Shown: piece after piece, positions 36,120-46,133 of the stretch | Position numbering within the stretch: the stretch's first letter is position 1 | Layout of the letters: each line of letters begins with the position of its first letter | Assembly (NCBI RefSeq): GCF_002210295.1 | Contig: NZ_MWQH01000001.1 | Span: 186,001-250,000, forward strand | Direction of reading: 5' to 3' | Origin: Fibrobacter sp. UWB5 | GTDB taxonomy: Bacteria > Fibrobacterota > Fibrobacteria > Fibrobacterales > Fibrobacteraceae | DNA length: 64,000 nucleotides | The notes under the pieces: generated by a model | Seen by the model: the letters and a program-made list of their open reading frames with translations, nothing else | The model's database searches: none | Told to the model about the DNA's origin: nothing | Position numbers and translations under genes: made by a program

Positions 36120-36992
36120 ATGGCAACCAGTCAAGAAACAGTTTTTAGAGAACACCCGTGTTTTGGTGCTTGCAAAAACCGAAAGGGGCGCATTCATTTG
36201 CCAGTCGCCCCAGGTTGCAACATCGAGTGCCGTTTTTGTGATAGGCGCATTAACGAAGATGCTCAAGTACCGGGTAACACGAGTAAGGTGATTAAACCCG
36301 AAGAGGCATGCGGGTACATTCGCAAGGCGTTGGAATTCGTACCGGAACTCACGACGGTAGGAATTGCAGGTCCTGGCGATACTCTTGCGACGCCTTTTGC
36401 GCTAGATACATTCCGCTTGGTGAAAAAGGAATTTCCGCAGCTGATTCGCTGCATGAGCACCAATGGACTTTTGCTGAATGACAAGGCAGACGAAGTCATC
36501 GATGTGGGCATCGATTCGCTCACGGTTACGGTGAATGCCGTGGACCCTGAAATTGAGGCGATGATCAATGCAAGAATTTTCTACCACGGTAAAACCTATA
36601 CGGGTGTAGAAGCCGCAGAAATTCTGATTCACAACCAGCTCGAAGGCATTCGCAAGGTGGCGAAAAGCGGAACGCTTATCAAAGTGAATACGGTTCTTTG
36701 CCCGGGCATTAACGACAAGCATATCGAAGACGTGGCCGCCACCGTGCGCGAAGCGGGGGCCATCATGTACAATATCATTCCGTTGATTCCGCAAAACGGC
36801 TTTAAGGATATTCCTGCTCCGACTCCAAAGACCCTTGCGATTGCGCAGGAGCAGGCGGGAGTGTTCATCAACGTCTTCAAACATTGTGCGCATTGCCGTG
36901 CCGATGCCGTTGGCGTCCCGGGCGTTTACGATGTCGGTGCGCAAATCTACATGGACCGTATCCGTGTAAAGGAGACTTTCTCTCATGGCTAA
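36120..36992 (+). CDS. NifB-like radical SAM protein (nitrogenase-type cofactor biosynthesis; MarB candidate)
   Basis: A 290-residue radical SAM enzyme, taken from the ATG at 36120 (gagg upstream). The SAM-cluster motif CxxxCxxC is Cys33, Cys37 and Cys40 in APGCNIECRFCDRR. Cys14 and Cys18 (EHPCFGACK) and the C-terminal CAHCRADAVG provide ligands for the two K-clusters that NifB fuses to the 8Fe precursor. It lacks the C-terminal NifX domain, which is supplied by the next gene. It is divergent from H-D-K. A NifB without NifE and NifN in reach suggests a simpler NifB-co-like (L-cluster-type) active-site cofactor, as proposed for methylthio-alkane reductases. Confidence 0.9.
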   Translation: MATSQETVFREHPCFGACKNRKGRIHLPVAPGCNIECRFCDRRINEDAQVPGNTSKVIKPEEACGYIRKALEFVPELTTVGIAGPGDTLATPFALDTFRLVKKEFPQLIRCMSTNGLLLNDKADEVIDVGIDSLTVTVNAVDPEIEAMINARIFYHGKTYTGVEAAEILIHNQLEGIRKVAKSGTLIKVNTVLCPGINDKHIEDVAATVREAGAIMYNIIPLIPQNGFKDIPAPTPKTLAIAQEQAGVFINVFKHCAHCRADAVGVPGVYDVGAQIYMDRIRVKETFSHG

Positions 36993-37395
36993 ATATAGAG
37001 TTGCAGTCGCCACAAACGATGGCGAAAATGTCAATGTTCACTTTGGGCATGCCGCGGCGTTCGACGTCTACGAAGTCGATGAAGAAAGCGGAAAATTTGA
37101 AAAAGTCGAAGTCCGCGTTAAGCCGGAGCATTGCGACGGCACATGCGGCGATGGTGCTTGCGGTCAGCGAGATGTAGAACGTTCATCTATGTTCTCGGCC
37201 GCGAAAAATCTAGCCGACTTGGATTATGTTCTCTGCTCGCAGCTTGGCCCGCAGGCGGTGCAGGCTTTAACGCGCTTTAACGTGCGCGCTTTCGACATTG
37301 CGCTCCCCATCGCCGAAGCGATTGCCAAAATCAACGTATACCGCAAAAAGATTGCGGAACGTACCCAGAGACTCAAGGGATTACAGGATAAATAA
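36985..37395 (+). CDS. NifX/NafY-like iron-molybdenum cofactor carrier protein
   Basis: A 136-residue protein of the dinitrogenase iron-molybdenum cofactor family. It has VAVATNDGENVNVHFGHAAAFDVYEV at the start, the usual cofactor-binding strand with His, and the extra cysteine-rich loop EHCDGTCGDGACGQRD. It overlaps the NifB-like gene by eight bases. Likely task: accepting or guarding the NifB product before insertion into the alpha-beta protein. A terminator follows. Confidence 0.88.
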   Translation: MAKYRVAVATNDGENVNVHFGHAAAFDVYEVDEESGKFEKVEVRVKPEHCDGTCGDGACGQRDVERSSMFSAAKNLADLDYVLCSQLGPQAVQALTRFNVRAFDIALPIAEAIAKINVYRKKIAERTQRLKGLQDK

Positions 37396-37472
37396 AATGC
37401 TGCCTCTGATTGTAGGATTTTGTTGTAAGAACGGCCGATGTTGACGGGCGTTTTTTGCGGTATTCATTTTGT

Positions 37473-37507
37473 CGCCCGTGTAAGGTTAGCCTACGCGGGC
37501 GTTTCTT
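37473..37507 (+). terminator. Terminator of the NifB-NifX-like operon
   Basis: Stem cgcccgtgtaagg / cctacgcgggcg with one wobble and a bulge, followed by tttctt. Confidence 0.75.
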
Positions 37508-37549
37508 ATGGGCTAAGGCCCTCAACTAAAATTTTAAAAGGATAATACA

Positions 37550-38392
37550 ATGGAAAGTTTAACAGCAAAATTATGCGCATTTGCACGAGCCTGGCATTCT
37601 CTACAATCGGACCATACCGTTTTCAATGACTTTCTGGCGTTCGACCTGATGGGCCGCGAGGAGTACGAAAATGTTTCGCGCTTGATTCTAAAGCGGTTTC
37701 CGCAGGAATCAGAAAATTCGGTCGAATATTTCAACCGGAAATACTTCCTCCCGATTGTACTTTCGAGGAGCCGCTTCGCCGAAGACCGCGTTAAGCTCCT
37801 TGCCCGTTCGGGAAAGATTCAATATGTAATTTGCGGTGCGGGCGTAGACACGTTCTCGTTCCGCAACAAAGACCCGAATGTCGAAGTTTTTGAATTGGAT
37901 TTGCTTCCGACGCAAAGCTACAAGAAAAATCGCATTCGCGAACTCAAGTGGAGCGTTTCGGAGAATGTCCATTTTGTGGCGATTGACTTCAGCAAGGACA
38001 GCATTGTCGAAAGACTTGTCGCAAATGGCTTTGACTGCAAAAAGCCGACCGTTATTAGCATTCTGGGTGTCTCATATTACCTTCCGCTTCCTGTTTTTGC
38101 AGAAACCGTGCGGCAGTTTTCAGAGATTGCATCAACCGGCATTTCGATTGTATTTGATTACCTGCAAAAAGATGCCTATTCGAATTCGGTTCAGGAATTG
38201 CGAAAAATCGTTGCCGATTGCGGCGAAACCATGGCCGAAGGCTACTTGGACCGCGAAGTTTTCGAGGTGCTTGAGCGTTACGGATTCAAGGTCGACGAAT
38301 TTCTCGGTGAAAATGCGCTACAGCAGCGGTATTTTCTGATGGGAAATCTGAAGGCGCTCGATTCCGTGCGTCTGATAGCGGCAGTAAAGTAG
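37550..38392 (+). CDS. SAM-dependent methyltransferase, TIGR00027/LCM type
   Basis: A 280-residue protein. The core IQYVICGAGVDTFSFR near 90-105 and VFELDLLPTQSYKKNRI near 115 are features of the leucine-carboxyl-methyltransferase-like family (putative methyltransferases of the TIGR00027 kind). VISILGVSYYLP follows at motif IV. The substrate is unknown. It is separated from the NifX-like gene by a strong terminator, so shared regulation is not indicated. In other bacteria members act on small molecules in secondary metabolism. Confidence 0.85.
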   Translation: MESLTAKLCAFARAWHSLQSDHTVFNDFLAFDLMGREEYENVSRLILKRFPQESENSVEYFNRKYFLPIVLSRSRFAEDRVKLLARSGKIQYVICGAGVDTFSFRNKDPNVEVFELDLLPTQSYKKNRIRELKWSVSENVHFVAIDFSKDSIVERLVANGFDCKKPTVISILGVSYYLPLPVFAETVRQFSEIASTGISIVFDYLQKDAYSNSVQELRKIVADCGETMAEGYLDREVFEVLERYGFKVDEFLGENALQQRYFLMGNLKALDSVRLIAAVK

Positions 38393-38465
38393 GCAAAATG
38401 GATTTGGTTTGCAATGAATCCTTTATTTATATACTATTTTTATAGGAAAGAAAAGGACTTCTCGA

Positions 38466-39011
38466 ATGCACTACTTGATTGTTCCCGGTTTAAATAATTC
38501 TGGCCCGAACCATTGGCAAACTTTTTGGACCAAAAGCCTGCCTAGCGCAAGCCGAGTCTATCAGCATTGCTGGGATAAGCCCCAAAAAGAGGATTGGATT
38601 GCGACACTCGATGAAGCTGTCCGCCAGCTGAAGGACGACACGATTCTGGTTTCACATAGTCTGGGCGTCGTAACGACGGCTCTCTGGCTTTTGCGTGCGA
38701 AGCAGCAAGGGAATCTTCCGGCGAATATCAAGGGGGCCTTCCTTGTGGCTCCTGCCGATGCCGACACGGTCGATGTCATCAAGAACTTTGCTCCGATGCC
38801 TACCGAAAAATTGCCGGTGCCCGTTTGCATTGTGGGGAGCGAAAACGACCCGTACATGACTCCCGAGCGTACGAAATTCTTTGCCGAGGCGTGGGGCGCG
38901 AAGTTGTTTAATGCAGGCGCGCTAGGGCACATCAATTCCGATTCAAATTTGGGCGAATGGGAACAGGGACGTGCATTTTTAGCCGAATTCGAAAAGGGCT
39001 TGTCGCTATAG
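38466..39011 (+). CDS. RBBP9/YdeN-family alpha/beta hydrolase
   Basis: A 181-residue serine hydrolase. The triad is visible: Ser65 in VSHSLG, Asp128 in SENDPYM, and His155 in GALGHINSDSNLG. The N-terminal LIVPGLNNSGPNHWQT is a signature of the RBBP9/YdeN group. Substrate unknown; small esters are typical. Confidence 0.9.
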   Translation: MHYLIVPGLNNSGPNHWQTFWTKSLPSASRVYQHCWDKPQKEDWIATLDEAVRQLKDDTILVSHSLGVVTTALWLLRAKQQGNLPANIKGAFLVAPADADTVDVIKNFAPMPTEKLPVPVCIVGSENDPYMTPERTKFFAEAWGAKLFNAGALGHINSDSNLGEWEQGRAFLAEFEKGLSL

Positions 39012-39122
39012 CGTTTGTAATGTTTAGTTAAGCATTAAGGAATAATGTTGTACGAAAAATAATCCCTGAAGCGCGTTAAAAAAAGTTATCTTGTGCGCGG
39101 TTTTTTAAAAAGCGGGTTAGGG

Positions 39123-40376
39123 ATGAATCGTCAGCAGCGCGAAGAGCTTCTTGATAGTATCAATCTTTTAGAAAATAGCCGAGATGAATATCTCCATACC
39201 TATGCTGGTGTGAGCGTTCACGATCGCACTGTCAGGTCGGTTCAGCTGCGGAAGGCGCTTGAAAACGTGAAGCGGCCTTTCGCCCAATTGTGCGAAAAGA
39301 TGAAAACGTGCGATTGGCTTTATTTGCCATTCGACTTGCCGGAGCCCGCCCGCGTAAGGGATTCCGAGTTGACTTATTTCGGTATGCCGCCCAAAACGCT
39401 TTCGCAACTGATTGTGCTGATTGCGGCGTCGATCAAGAAGCAGAATGTCACGGTTCTTTCTATTTGTACGAGAAATCTTGCCGTATACGAGATGATGTTC
39501 GGCTTTTGGAATACCCCGCAGAAAGACAATCTGGATGAACGTGTGGCGGCCATTACCGAGGCAGAGGAAAAGACGGGCGAGCTGTTTGACAAAGCGTCGG
39601 AAGAATTCGAAAGAATCCTGAAGATGACGGACTTGGTAAAAACCCAGATGATGTCTGTGACGGAAGCGGAACAGAATGCGAAGGCGAAGTCTGCAGAGGC
39701 AGCAGAAAAGGTTGCCGAAATTCAGGCGCTGACAGAACAGCTGGATGCCCGAAAGCAGGGCTTGGAAGAACTTAAAGAATCTTTGACGCTCAAGATGAAT
39801 GACGCCGAGGACAGGGACAGACAATTTGCCGAGAAGATGGAGTCTGCCCAGAGTCTGATTGACCAGGCTTGTGCAAGGATTTCTGAAATCGACAACATGA
39901 CGGAAAATAGCTTGAAGGATGTTCAAGCTTGCTTGACGACGTCTAGCGAAAAAGTCGAAAAAATCAAGAAGATGACAGACTTTGTGGGCGGCGGCTCTTT
40001 GGGCAGCAGTTTTAGCAAGAGAAAGCGGAGCTTAGGCCGCAAGGCGCGCCTTTGGCTGTTCCTGAGTTTGGTGCTGTTCGGCAGTGCGTCCTGGTGGATT
40101 TATAATGTGTTTACCCGATTTGGCGTGCATACGGATTCTGTATGGGCCGATGTGGTAATCAATGTCGCCATGTCTTCGATGGCGGTATTTGCGCTGATCT
40201 TTGCCTTGTGGGAATACGGCAAGGAACGCAAATTGCAAGAAGAGTACGCCTTTAGGGAGACCATTGTGTTGACTTTGACGGCGTGCCTGGAACAGCTGGA
40301 TGCCTGCAACCGTGACGACGTGAAAAAGCTGCTTTCGGACACCGTCGAAAAACTTTGTTCGAAATTGCCGGTGTAG
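39123..40376 (+). CDS. Coiled-coil membrane protein of unknown function
   Basis: A 417-residue protein, start taken at the ATG at 39123. The N-terminal 150 residues are a soluble domain with no family I recognise. Residues about 150-300 are a long charged coiled coil (repeated A/K/E heptads such as EQNAKAKSAEAAEKVAEI). Two membrane segments follow (LWLFLSLVLFGSASWWIYNVF and VINVAMSSMAVFALIFALW), then a short cytoplasmic helical tail. It looks structural, possibly an envelope tether. No operon partner is evident. Confidence 0.7.
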   Translation: MNRQQREELLDSINLLENSRDEYLHTYAGVSVHDRTVRSVQLRKALENVKRPFAQLCEKMKTCDWLYLPFDLPEPARVRDSELTYFGMPPKTLSQLIVLIAASIKKQNVTVLSICTRNLAVYEMMFGFWNTPQKDNLDERVAAITEAEEKTGELFDKASEEFERILKMTDLVKTQMMSVTEAEQNAKAKSAEAAEKVAEIQALTEQLDARKQGLEELKESLTLKMNDAEDRDRQFAEKMESAQSLIDQACARISEIDNMTENSLKDVQACLTTSSEKVEKIKKMTDFVGGGSLGSSFSKRKRSLGRKARLWLFLSLVLFGSASWWIYNVFTRFGVHTDSVWADVVINVAMSSMAVFALIFALWEYGKERKLQEEYAFRETIVLTLTACLEQLDACNRDDVKKLLSDTVEKLCSKLPV

Positions 40377-40480
40377 TGTCGCGTTTTTAGAACGATTTAA
40401 TCGACTGATTTTATACTTCTGTCGGAATTTCTTTGCTGGAATCTGCGGGTTAACGGAATATTTTTTATTCTTTAATACGT

Positions 40481-41569
40481 ATGGTTACGGCAATCTTTTT
40501 TACGGTATTCTTTCTTATTTGTAATGCGGGCGCATTGTTCCTTGGCCAGCCTAGTTTCGGGAAAATCCCGCATGGCGCGCGCCTCGAACGAATTAAGCAG
40601 TCCCCGCATTACGACGGCAAACAGTTCGTGAACGAAGAAGAAACGCTCTTTATGACCGGTAACAAGAGCACGCTTGCCGTATGGCGGGAGTTCATGTTCA
40701 ACACTAAACAGCAAACGGTCCCGGACACCGCCCTACCTGCTATCAAGACTGACCTGAAAAAACTGCCCGGCGATAAGGATTGGGTCGTTTGGTTTGGCCA
40801 TTCGTCTTATCTATTGAATCTTTCTGGCAAAAAAATCTTGGTAGATCCCGTATTTTATAAGGGGTCTCCAGTGAGTTTTGCGAACAAGATGTTCAAGGGT
40901 ACAGATATCTATAAACCTGCCGATATGCCGGATATTGATTACTTGGTGATTACGCATGATCATTGGGATCATTTGGATTATGAAACCGTTGTGGAATTGG
41001 AACCGCGCGTCAAGAAGGTGGTTACGGCACTCGGTGTCGGTTCGCATCTGGAGTATTGGCGTTACCCTGTTGAAAAACTTCTAGAATTCGACTGGTGGGA
41101 ATCTATGGACCTTGGCGACGGCAACCGCGTCACGGCAACTCCGGCAAGGCATTTTTCGGGTCGAGACCTGAACAAGAACAAGACCTTTTGGGCGTCGTTT
41201 ATCTATGAATCGCCAAAGCGTACCGTCTGGATTGGTGGCGACGGCGGTTACGGCAAACATTTCAAGCAGATTGGCGAAAAGTTCCGGAATATCGATTTGG
41301 GCATTATGGAAAATGGCCAGTACAATCCAGATTGGGCGCAAATCCATACCATGCCGGAATATTTGGGCAAAGAAATGACGGAACTTGGCGCTAAGCGCTA
41401 CCTCACCGTTCATCACTCAAAATTCTGCCTGAGCAAACACGCTTACTTTGAGCCGCTCGAAAATGCAAAGCGGGCCGCCAAGGAATCTGGCAAGCCCGTA
41501 TTGATGCCGGAAATCGGCGAAGTCATGTATTTGGACGAACCCGCCGGTATAATTTTTAACGATATCTAG
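40481..41569 (+). CDS. MBL-fold metal-dependent hydrolase (NAPE-PLD/UlaG-like)
   Basis: A 362-residue protein. An N-terminal membrane segment (FFTVFFLICNAGALFLG) is followed by a metallo-beta-lactamase domain with metal motif HDHWDH (His159, His161, Asp163, His164). Later ligands are the TPARHFSGR histidine, GGDGGYGKHF and VHHSKF. The arrangement matches the NAPE-PLD or RomA branch, which includes phosphodiesterase-like enzymes. Substrate unknown. Confidence 0.88.
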   Translation: MVTAIFFTVFFLICNAGALFLGQPSFGKIPHGARLERIKQSPHYDGKQFVNEEETLFMTGNKSTLAVWREFMFNTKQQTVPDTALPAIKTDLKKLPGDKDWVVWFGHSSYLLNLSGKKILVDPVFYKGSPVSFANKMFKGTDIYKPADMPDIDYLVITHDHWDHLDYETVVELEPRVKKVVTALGVGSHLEYWRYPVEKLLEFDWWESMDLGDGNRVTATPARHFSGRDLNKNKTFWASFIYESPKRTVWIGGDGGYGKHFKQIGEKFRNIDLGIMENGQYNPDWAQIHTMPEYLGKEMTELGAKRYLTVHHSKFCLSKHAYFEPLENAKRAAKESGKPVLMPEIGEVMYLDEPAGIIFNDI

Positions 41570-41622
41570 GTATCAAAAAACTTTATTAGACATTTGTTTT
41601 TGCGACTTCTACATTTGGCAAA

Positions 41623-42711
41623 ATGACAAAAAGAGTGGCAGTCGGTTTATCGGGCGGAGTGGATTCCGCCCTTTCGGCGTACCTGTTGCAAAAGCAGGGG
41701 TACGATGTGGTGGGCCTCACCATGGCAACGTGGGACGGCTCGGTGAATATGCCTGCGGTAGAAGGTCGTGAAGGCTGCTACGGCCCGAGCGAAGACAAAA
41801 ATATTGAAGAAGCGAAACTGGTGGCAGACCGTTTGGGAATCCCGCATTATGTGGTTCCTGTCGCCGGCGAATATAAAACCAAGGTGCTGGATTATTTCCG
41901 CGCCGAATACCGTGCTGGCCGTACGCCGAACCCGTGCGTGCGTTGTAATCAGTCTATCAAGTTTGGCGCATTGCATTTGGCCGCCCGTAAAATGGGAATT
42001 GAATTCGATTATTTTGCCACCGGGCATTATGCGCGCCTTGATTTCAAAAACGAGAATGAACCCTTTTTGTATCGCGCCCTAGATACGGGCAAGGACCAGA
42101 CTTATTTTCTGTCGCGCCTCTCGGCGGAGCAACTTTCGATGGTGCTTTTCCCGCTGGGCGGTATGCACAAGCAAGATGTAAAGGCTCTCGCCGCTGAAAT
42201 CGGCTGGGAAGATTTTGCTACCAAGCGCGAAAGCCAGGATTTTATCGAATGTGGCGATTACTCGGTGCTGTTCGAAGAATCGGACCAGGTGCCGGGCGAT
42301 TTCGTGGATGTGAGCGGCAAGGTGCTTGGTCACCACAAGGGAATCGTGAATTATACCGTGGGCCAGCGCAAGGGCTTGAACATTGGCGGCCAAAAGGAAC
42401 CGCTTTTTGTGGTGGCCATTGACGCCGCCAAGAATCAGGTGATTCTCGGCCCCCGCAGTGCTCTTTCCTGCATTCAAGTTTCTGCCATTGACTTAAACTT
42501 GATGGTCAACGAAAACTCGCCACTGCTTAGGGGACCGCTAGACGCCCACATTCGCTTGGGCCACAAGGGTTCTCCGGCAAAGATTCTTGACTTGGAGCCG
42601 GGCCGCATTCGTGTGGAATTCGAAACCCCGCAATTCGCTGCCGCCCCCGGCCAGGTGCTGGTGCTTTACGCGGGCGATGGTGTGGTCGCCTCGGCGATTA
42701 TTGACAAGTAA
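41623..42711 (+). CDS. mnmA: tRNA 2-thiouridylase
   Basis: A 362-residue enzyme that thiolates U34 in tRNA anticodons. It has the PP-loop LSGGVDS at 9-15, catalytic Cys105 (NPCVRCN) and the second redox Cys210 (RESQDFIECGDYS). The C-terminal beta-barrel RNA-binding domain follows. It takes sulfur from a persulfide donor; the rhodanese-TusA-DsrE2 protein at 9889-10896 is a possible source but not a proven one. It ends one base before the convergent LysR gene. Confidence 0.96.
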   Translation: MTKRVAVGLSGGVDSALSAYLLQKQGYDVVGLTMATWDGSVNMPAVEGREGCYGPSEDKNIEEAKLVADRLGIPHYVVPVAGEYKTKVLDYFRAEYRAGRTPNPCVRCNQSIKFGALHLAARKMGIEFDYFATGHYARLDFKNENEPFLYRALDTGKDQTYFLSRLSAEQLSMVLFPLGGMHKQDVKALAAEIGWEDFATKRESQDFIECGDYSVLFEESDQVPGDFVDVSGKVLGHHKGIVNYTVGQRKGLNIGGQKEPLFVVAIDAAKNQVILGPRSALSCIQVSAIDLNLMVNENSPLLRGPLDAHIRLGHKGSPAKILDLEPGRIRVEFETPQFAAAPGQVLVLYAGDGVVASAIIDK

Positions 42712-42712
42712 T

Positions 42713-43618
42713 TTATTTGCAGTGTCGCATAAGTGCGGCAATGTATGCTTTGGCGTAGCGCGATGGCGTTACGCCTTTTCGCATCACGTAACCGATGGTC
42801 ATTTTGTCGTGAACATCGAGTTGTCTTGCGATAATGTTGCGGCCGTTGAGCTTATGGCTAATCACGCCGGAACAAATGGTATAGCCGTCAAGACCGATAA
42901 GTAAGTTGAAAAGGGTGGCACGGTCGCGAACCTTGATATTGCGCGGACAATCGAAGTCGATGGCGGTTAGGGGCTCTTCGGCAAAGTAGAACGAGTTGAA
43001 ATCGCCCTGTTCGTAGGTAAGGTACGGATACGGCTTTAAGTCTTCCAGCGTGATTTTTTCTTTCTTGGCGAGCGGGTTTTTAGACGACATAAACACGTGC
43101 AAAGGGGTCGCAAAGAGCTCTTCAAAGACCAAATTGTTCTTTTGAATCAGTTTTTTGATGACTTTTTCGTTCTTATCACTCAAATAAAGTACGCCAATTT
43201 CGCTTTTTAGCTTCGCAATATCGTCAATAATTTCATTAGTTTGGGTCTCTCGGAGCGTGAAATCGTAGCTCGGACCGCCGAATTTTCGGATGACATCGAC
43301 GAATGCGTTGACTGCAAAAGAGTAATGCTGACAGCTCACGGAGAAGATGGTATTGCCACTTTTTCCACCCTTGTAGCGGTCTTCCATGAGGGTCGCTTGT
43401 TCCAAAACTTGCCTTGCGTAAGAAAGGAATTCATCACCCTCGTTAGTGATCGTGACGCCTTTATTGGAGCGGTTAAAGATGGTAACGCCCATTTCTTCTT
43501 CGAGGTCGTGAATGGCCGCCGTAAGGCTCGGTTGCGAGATGAATACGCGCTTGGATGCTTCGGTAATATTGCGTGTGTCGGCGATGGCGATAGCGTATTT
43601 AAGTTGTTGTAAAGTCAT
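42713..43618 (-). CDS. LysR-type transcriptional regulator, divergent from metE
   Basis: A 301-residue regulator. The N-terminal winged helix (LQQLKYAIAIADTRNITEASKRVFISQPSLTAAIHDLEEEMG) and the periplasmic-binding-like effector domain are complete. Its position, divergent from the cobalamin-independent methionine synthase gene, is the arrangement of MetR and of CysB/CmbR-like sulfur regulators. The 156-base intergenic region contains two perfect short palindromes. Methionine- or cysteine-related control is inferred; the ligand is not known. Confidence 0.88.
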   Translation of the reverse strand: MTLQQLKYAIAIADTRNITEASKRVFISQPSLTAAIHDLEEEMGVTIFNRSNKGVTITNEGDEFLSYARQVLEQATLMEDRYKGGKSGNTIFSVSCQHYSFAVNAFVDVIRKFGGPSYDFTLRETQTNEIIDDIAKLKSEIGVLYLSDKNEKVIKKLIQKNNLVFEELFATPLHVFMSSKNPLAKKEKITLEDLKPYPYLTYEQGDFNSFYFAEEPLTAIDFDCPRNIKVRDRATLFNLLIGLDGYTICSGVISHKLNGRNIIARQLDVHDKMTIGYVMRKGVTPSRYAKAYIAALMRHCK

Positions 43619-43626
43619 AGGGCTTT

Positions 43627-43716
43627 CTTATAGCTAGTTATTCAAATGTTTTTGTTTGCTCCATAGGAAAAATCTATGGTGAATGCGTAAAAAATAGTAT
43701 TTTACCGATGGTAAAA
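43627..43716. promoter_or_regulatory. LysR/metE intergenic operators
   Basis: Three elements are seen. ttatagctagttatt is at 43628-43642, a near palindrome just upstream of lysR. ccatag-N7-ctatgg is at 43661-43679 and fits the T-N11-A pattern of LysR sites. ttttacc-gat-ggtaaaa is at 43700-43716, before metE. Confidence 0.55.
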
Positions 43717-43774
43717 AAGGAGATATATTTGGCGGCGTAATCGAAAAACAAACAAAAAAGGTAGGTAAAACACT

Positions 43775-46039
43775 ATGAGCAATAAAAAAACATCTGTAAT
43801 CGGTTTCCCGCGTATTGGTAAGGCCCGCGAACTCAAGTTTGCAAGCGAAAAGTTCTTCAAGGGCGAAATCTCCGAAGCGGAGCTCCAGAACGTCGCCAAA
43901 GAAATCCGTCAGTACGGTTGGGCAAAGCAGAAGGCCGCCGGCATCGACTTTATTCCTTCGAACGATTTCTCGTTCTACGATAATGTTCTCGATACCGCAT
44001 TCTTGTTCGGCATTGTTCCGGAACGTTACAAGAAACTCGAGCTTAGCGATCTCGAAAAGTATTTCGCAGCCGCTCACGGTTACCAGGGTGAAAAGGGCGA
44101 CGTGAAGGCCCTCCCCATGAAGAAGTGGTTCAACACGAACTACCACTACATTGTTCCGGAAATCGATGACGCTTCTGAATTCAAGGTGAATGATTCCAAG
44201 CCGGTGCAGGAATACAACGAAGCGAAGGCTGCTGGAATCCAGACCGTGCCGACTTTGATTGGCGCCTACACGCTCCTCCGCTTGGCCCGCTACAATGGTC
44301 AAAAGAAGGCCAAGGATTTTGTTACCTCTGCAGTCGCTGCTTACGCAAAGGTCGCTGAACTGCTCGCCGCTGCCGGTGCCGAATGGATCAGCTTTGCCGA
44401 ACCCGCCTTGGTGTTCGACGTGACCGCCGAAGAAAAGCAGCTCTTCAAGTCTATTTATGTGGAGCTCATCAAAAAGGTGCGTGCCGCAGGCCTCAAGATT
44501 GCCTTGCAGACTTACTTTGGCGATATCCGCGATGTGTATCAGGATGTGGCTGCCCTCGGTTTCGATGCCCTCGGTCTTGATTTTGTCGAAGGCCTCAAGT
44601 CGCTGGAACTCATCAAGTCTGGTTTCCCGAAGAATACGCTCTTGCTCGCCGGTATCGTGAACGGCAAGAACATCTGGCGTGCCGATTACTCGCAGAAGAA
44701 TGCTCTGCTCGCCGAAATCGTGAGTGCTGTCGGTGCCGAAAATGTGGTGGTTGGAACTTCTTGCTCGCTGTTGCATGTACCGTATACGGTTGCTGCCGAA
44801 CAGAAACTCCCCGCCGAAACGCTCCGTCACTTTGCCTTCGCCGAAGAAAAACTTGTGGAACTTGCCGAAATCGCAAGCGGTGATGCTGCCGCTCTCGAAA
44901 AGAATAAGGCCTTGTTTGCAACGCCGCGTGTGCAGGCGAACGCCAAGGTGCAGGCGGAACTTGCCGCCCTCACCGCCGCTGATTTCGAACGCAAACCGAG
45001 CCGCCTCAAGCGCCGCGAAGTGCAGAAGGCTGAATTCAAGCTGCCCGCATTCCCCACGACTACCATCGGGTCTTTCCCGCAGACGGCTGAAGTCCGTGCG
45101 AATCGCGCCGCCTTCCGCAAGGGCGAAATCTCCAAGGAACAGTATGTGGAATTTAACCGCAAAAAGATTGCCGAATGCATCAAGCTGCAAGAAGAAATCG
45201 GCCTCGACGTGATTGTGCACGGCGAATTTGAACGCAACGACATGGTGGAATATTTCGGCTCGAAGATTGACGGATTCGTGTTTACGCAGAATGCCTGGGT
45301 GCAGAGCTACGGCACCCGTTGCGTGAAGCCGCCTGTAGTTTGGGGCGACGTGAGCCGCAGCGCTCCGATTACGGTTGAATGGTCTGTATACGCTCAGAGC
45401 TGCACCAAGAAACCGGTGAAGGGCATGCTCACGGGTCCGGTGACGATTCTCAACTGGTCGTTCCCGCGCGAAGACGTTTCGCTGAAGGTGCAGGCACAGG
45501 AAATCGGTTTCGCTATCCGCGACGAAGTCTTGGATCTCGAAAAGAACGGTATTCGCATTATCCAGATTGACGAAGCTGCCCTCCGCGAAAAGCTGCCGCT
45601 CCGCAAGAGCGACTGGCACAAGGAATACCTCGACTGGGCCATTCCGGCATTCCGCCTGGTGCATGCCAAGGTCAAGCCCGAAACGCAGATTCACACGCAC
45701 ATGTGCTACAGCGAATTCAACGACATCGTGCGCGATATCGACAACATGGATGCCGACGTGATCACCTTCGAAGCAAGCCGTTCTGACCTCAAGTTGCTTG
45801 ACGCCTTGAACGAAGCCAAGTTCGAAACGCAGGTGGGGCCGGGCGTGTATGACATTCACTCTCCGCGCGTGCCCTCGGAACAGGAAATCGTCGACGCTCT
45901 CCACAAGATCATAGCGAAGGTCCCGCAGCAGAACGTGTGGGTGAACCCTGATTGCGGCCTCAAGACCCGTGGCGAAACCGAAACCACGGCAAGCCTCAAG
46001 AACCTTGTGGCAGCCGCAAAGAAACTGCGCGCCGAATAA
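43775..46039 (+). CDS. metE: Cobalamin-independent methionine synthase
   Basis: A 754-residue enzyme that transfers the methyl group of methyltetrahydropteroyl-polyglutamate to homocysteine. Zinc ligands are visible in [10 protein letters not shown] (His and Cys) and in the C-terminal NPDCGLKTR. The N-terminal [24 protein letters not shown] and central [19 protein letters not shown] are MetE signatures. RBS aggtaaaacact is weak, but the ATG at 43775 fits the family start. A terminator follows at 46066. This is the de novo route next to the MetY salvage route. Confidence 0.98.
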   Translation: MSNKKTSVIGFPRIGKARELKFASEKFFKGEISEAELQNVAKEIRQYGWAKQKAAGIDFIPSNDFSFYDNVLDTAFLFGIVPERYKKLELSDLEKYFAAAHGYQGEKGDVKALPMKKWFNTNYHYIVPEIDDASEFKVNDSKPVQEYNEAKAAGIQTVPTLIGAYTLLRLARYNGQKKAKDFVTSAVAAYAKVAELLAAAGAEWISFAEPALVFDVTAEEKQLFKSIYVELIKKVRAAGLKIALQTYFGDIRDVYQDVAALGFDALGLDFVEGLKSLELIKSGFPKNTLLLAGIVNGKNIWRADYSQKNALLAEIVSAVGAENVVVGTSCSLLHVPYTVAAEQKLPAETLRHFAFAEEKLVELAEIASGDAAALEKNKALFATPRVQANAKVQAELAALTAADFERKPSRLKRREVQKAEFKLPAFPTTTIGSFPQTAEVRANRAAFRKGEISKEQYVEFNRKKIAECIKLQEEIGLDVIVHGEFERNDMVEYFGSKIDGFVFTQNAWVQSYGTRCVKPPVVWGDVSRSAPITVEWSVYAQSCTKKPVKGMLTGPVTILNWSFPREDVSLKVQAQEIGFAIRDEVLDLEKNGIRIIQIDEAALREKLPLRKSDWHKEYLDWAIPAFRLVHAKVKPETQIHTHMCYSEFNDIVRDIDNMDADVITFEASRSDLKLLDALNEAKFETQVGPGVYDIHSPRVPSEQEIVDALHKIIAKVPQQNVWVNPDCGLKTRGETETTASLKNLVAAAKKLRAE

Positions 46040-46065
46040 GCCGTAAGGAATATTTCCTGATTGAG

Positions 46066-46098
46066 ACGTCTCACGTTTTTGGCGTGAGGCGTTTTTTA
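46066..46098 (+). terminator. metE terminator
   Basis: Stem acgtctcacg / cgtgaggcgt with one wobble, then ttttttatt. Confidence 0.85.
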
Positions 46099-46133
46099 TT
46101 GCACTTCCGCTGAAATTATTATACATTAAGGGT

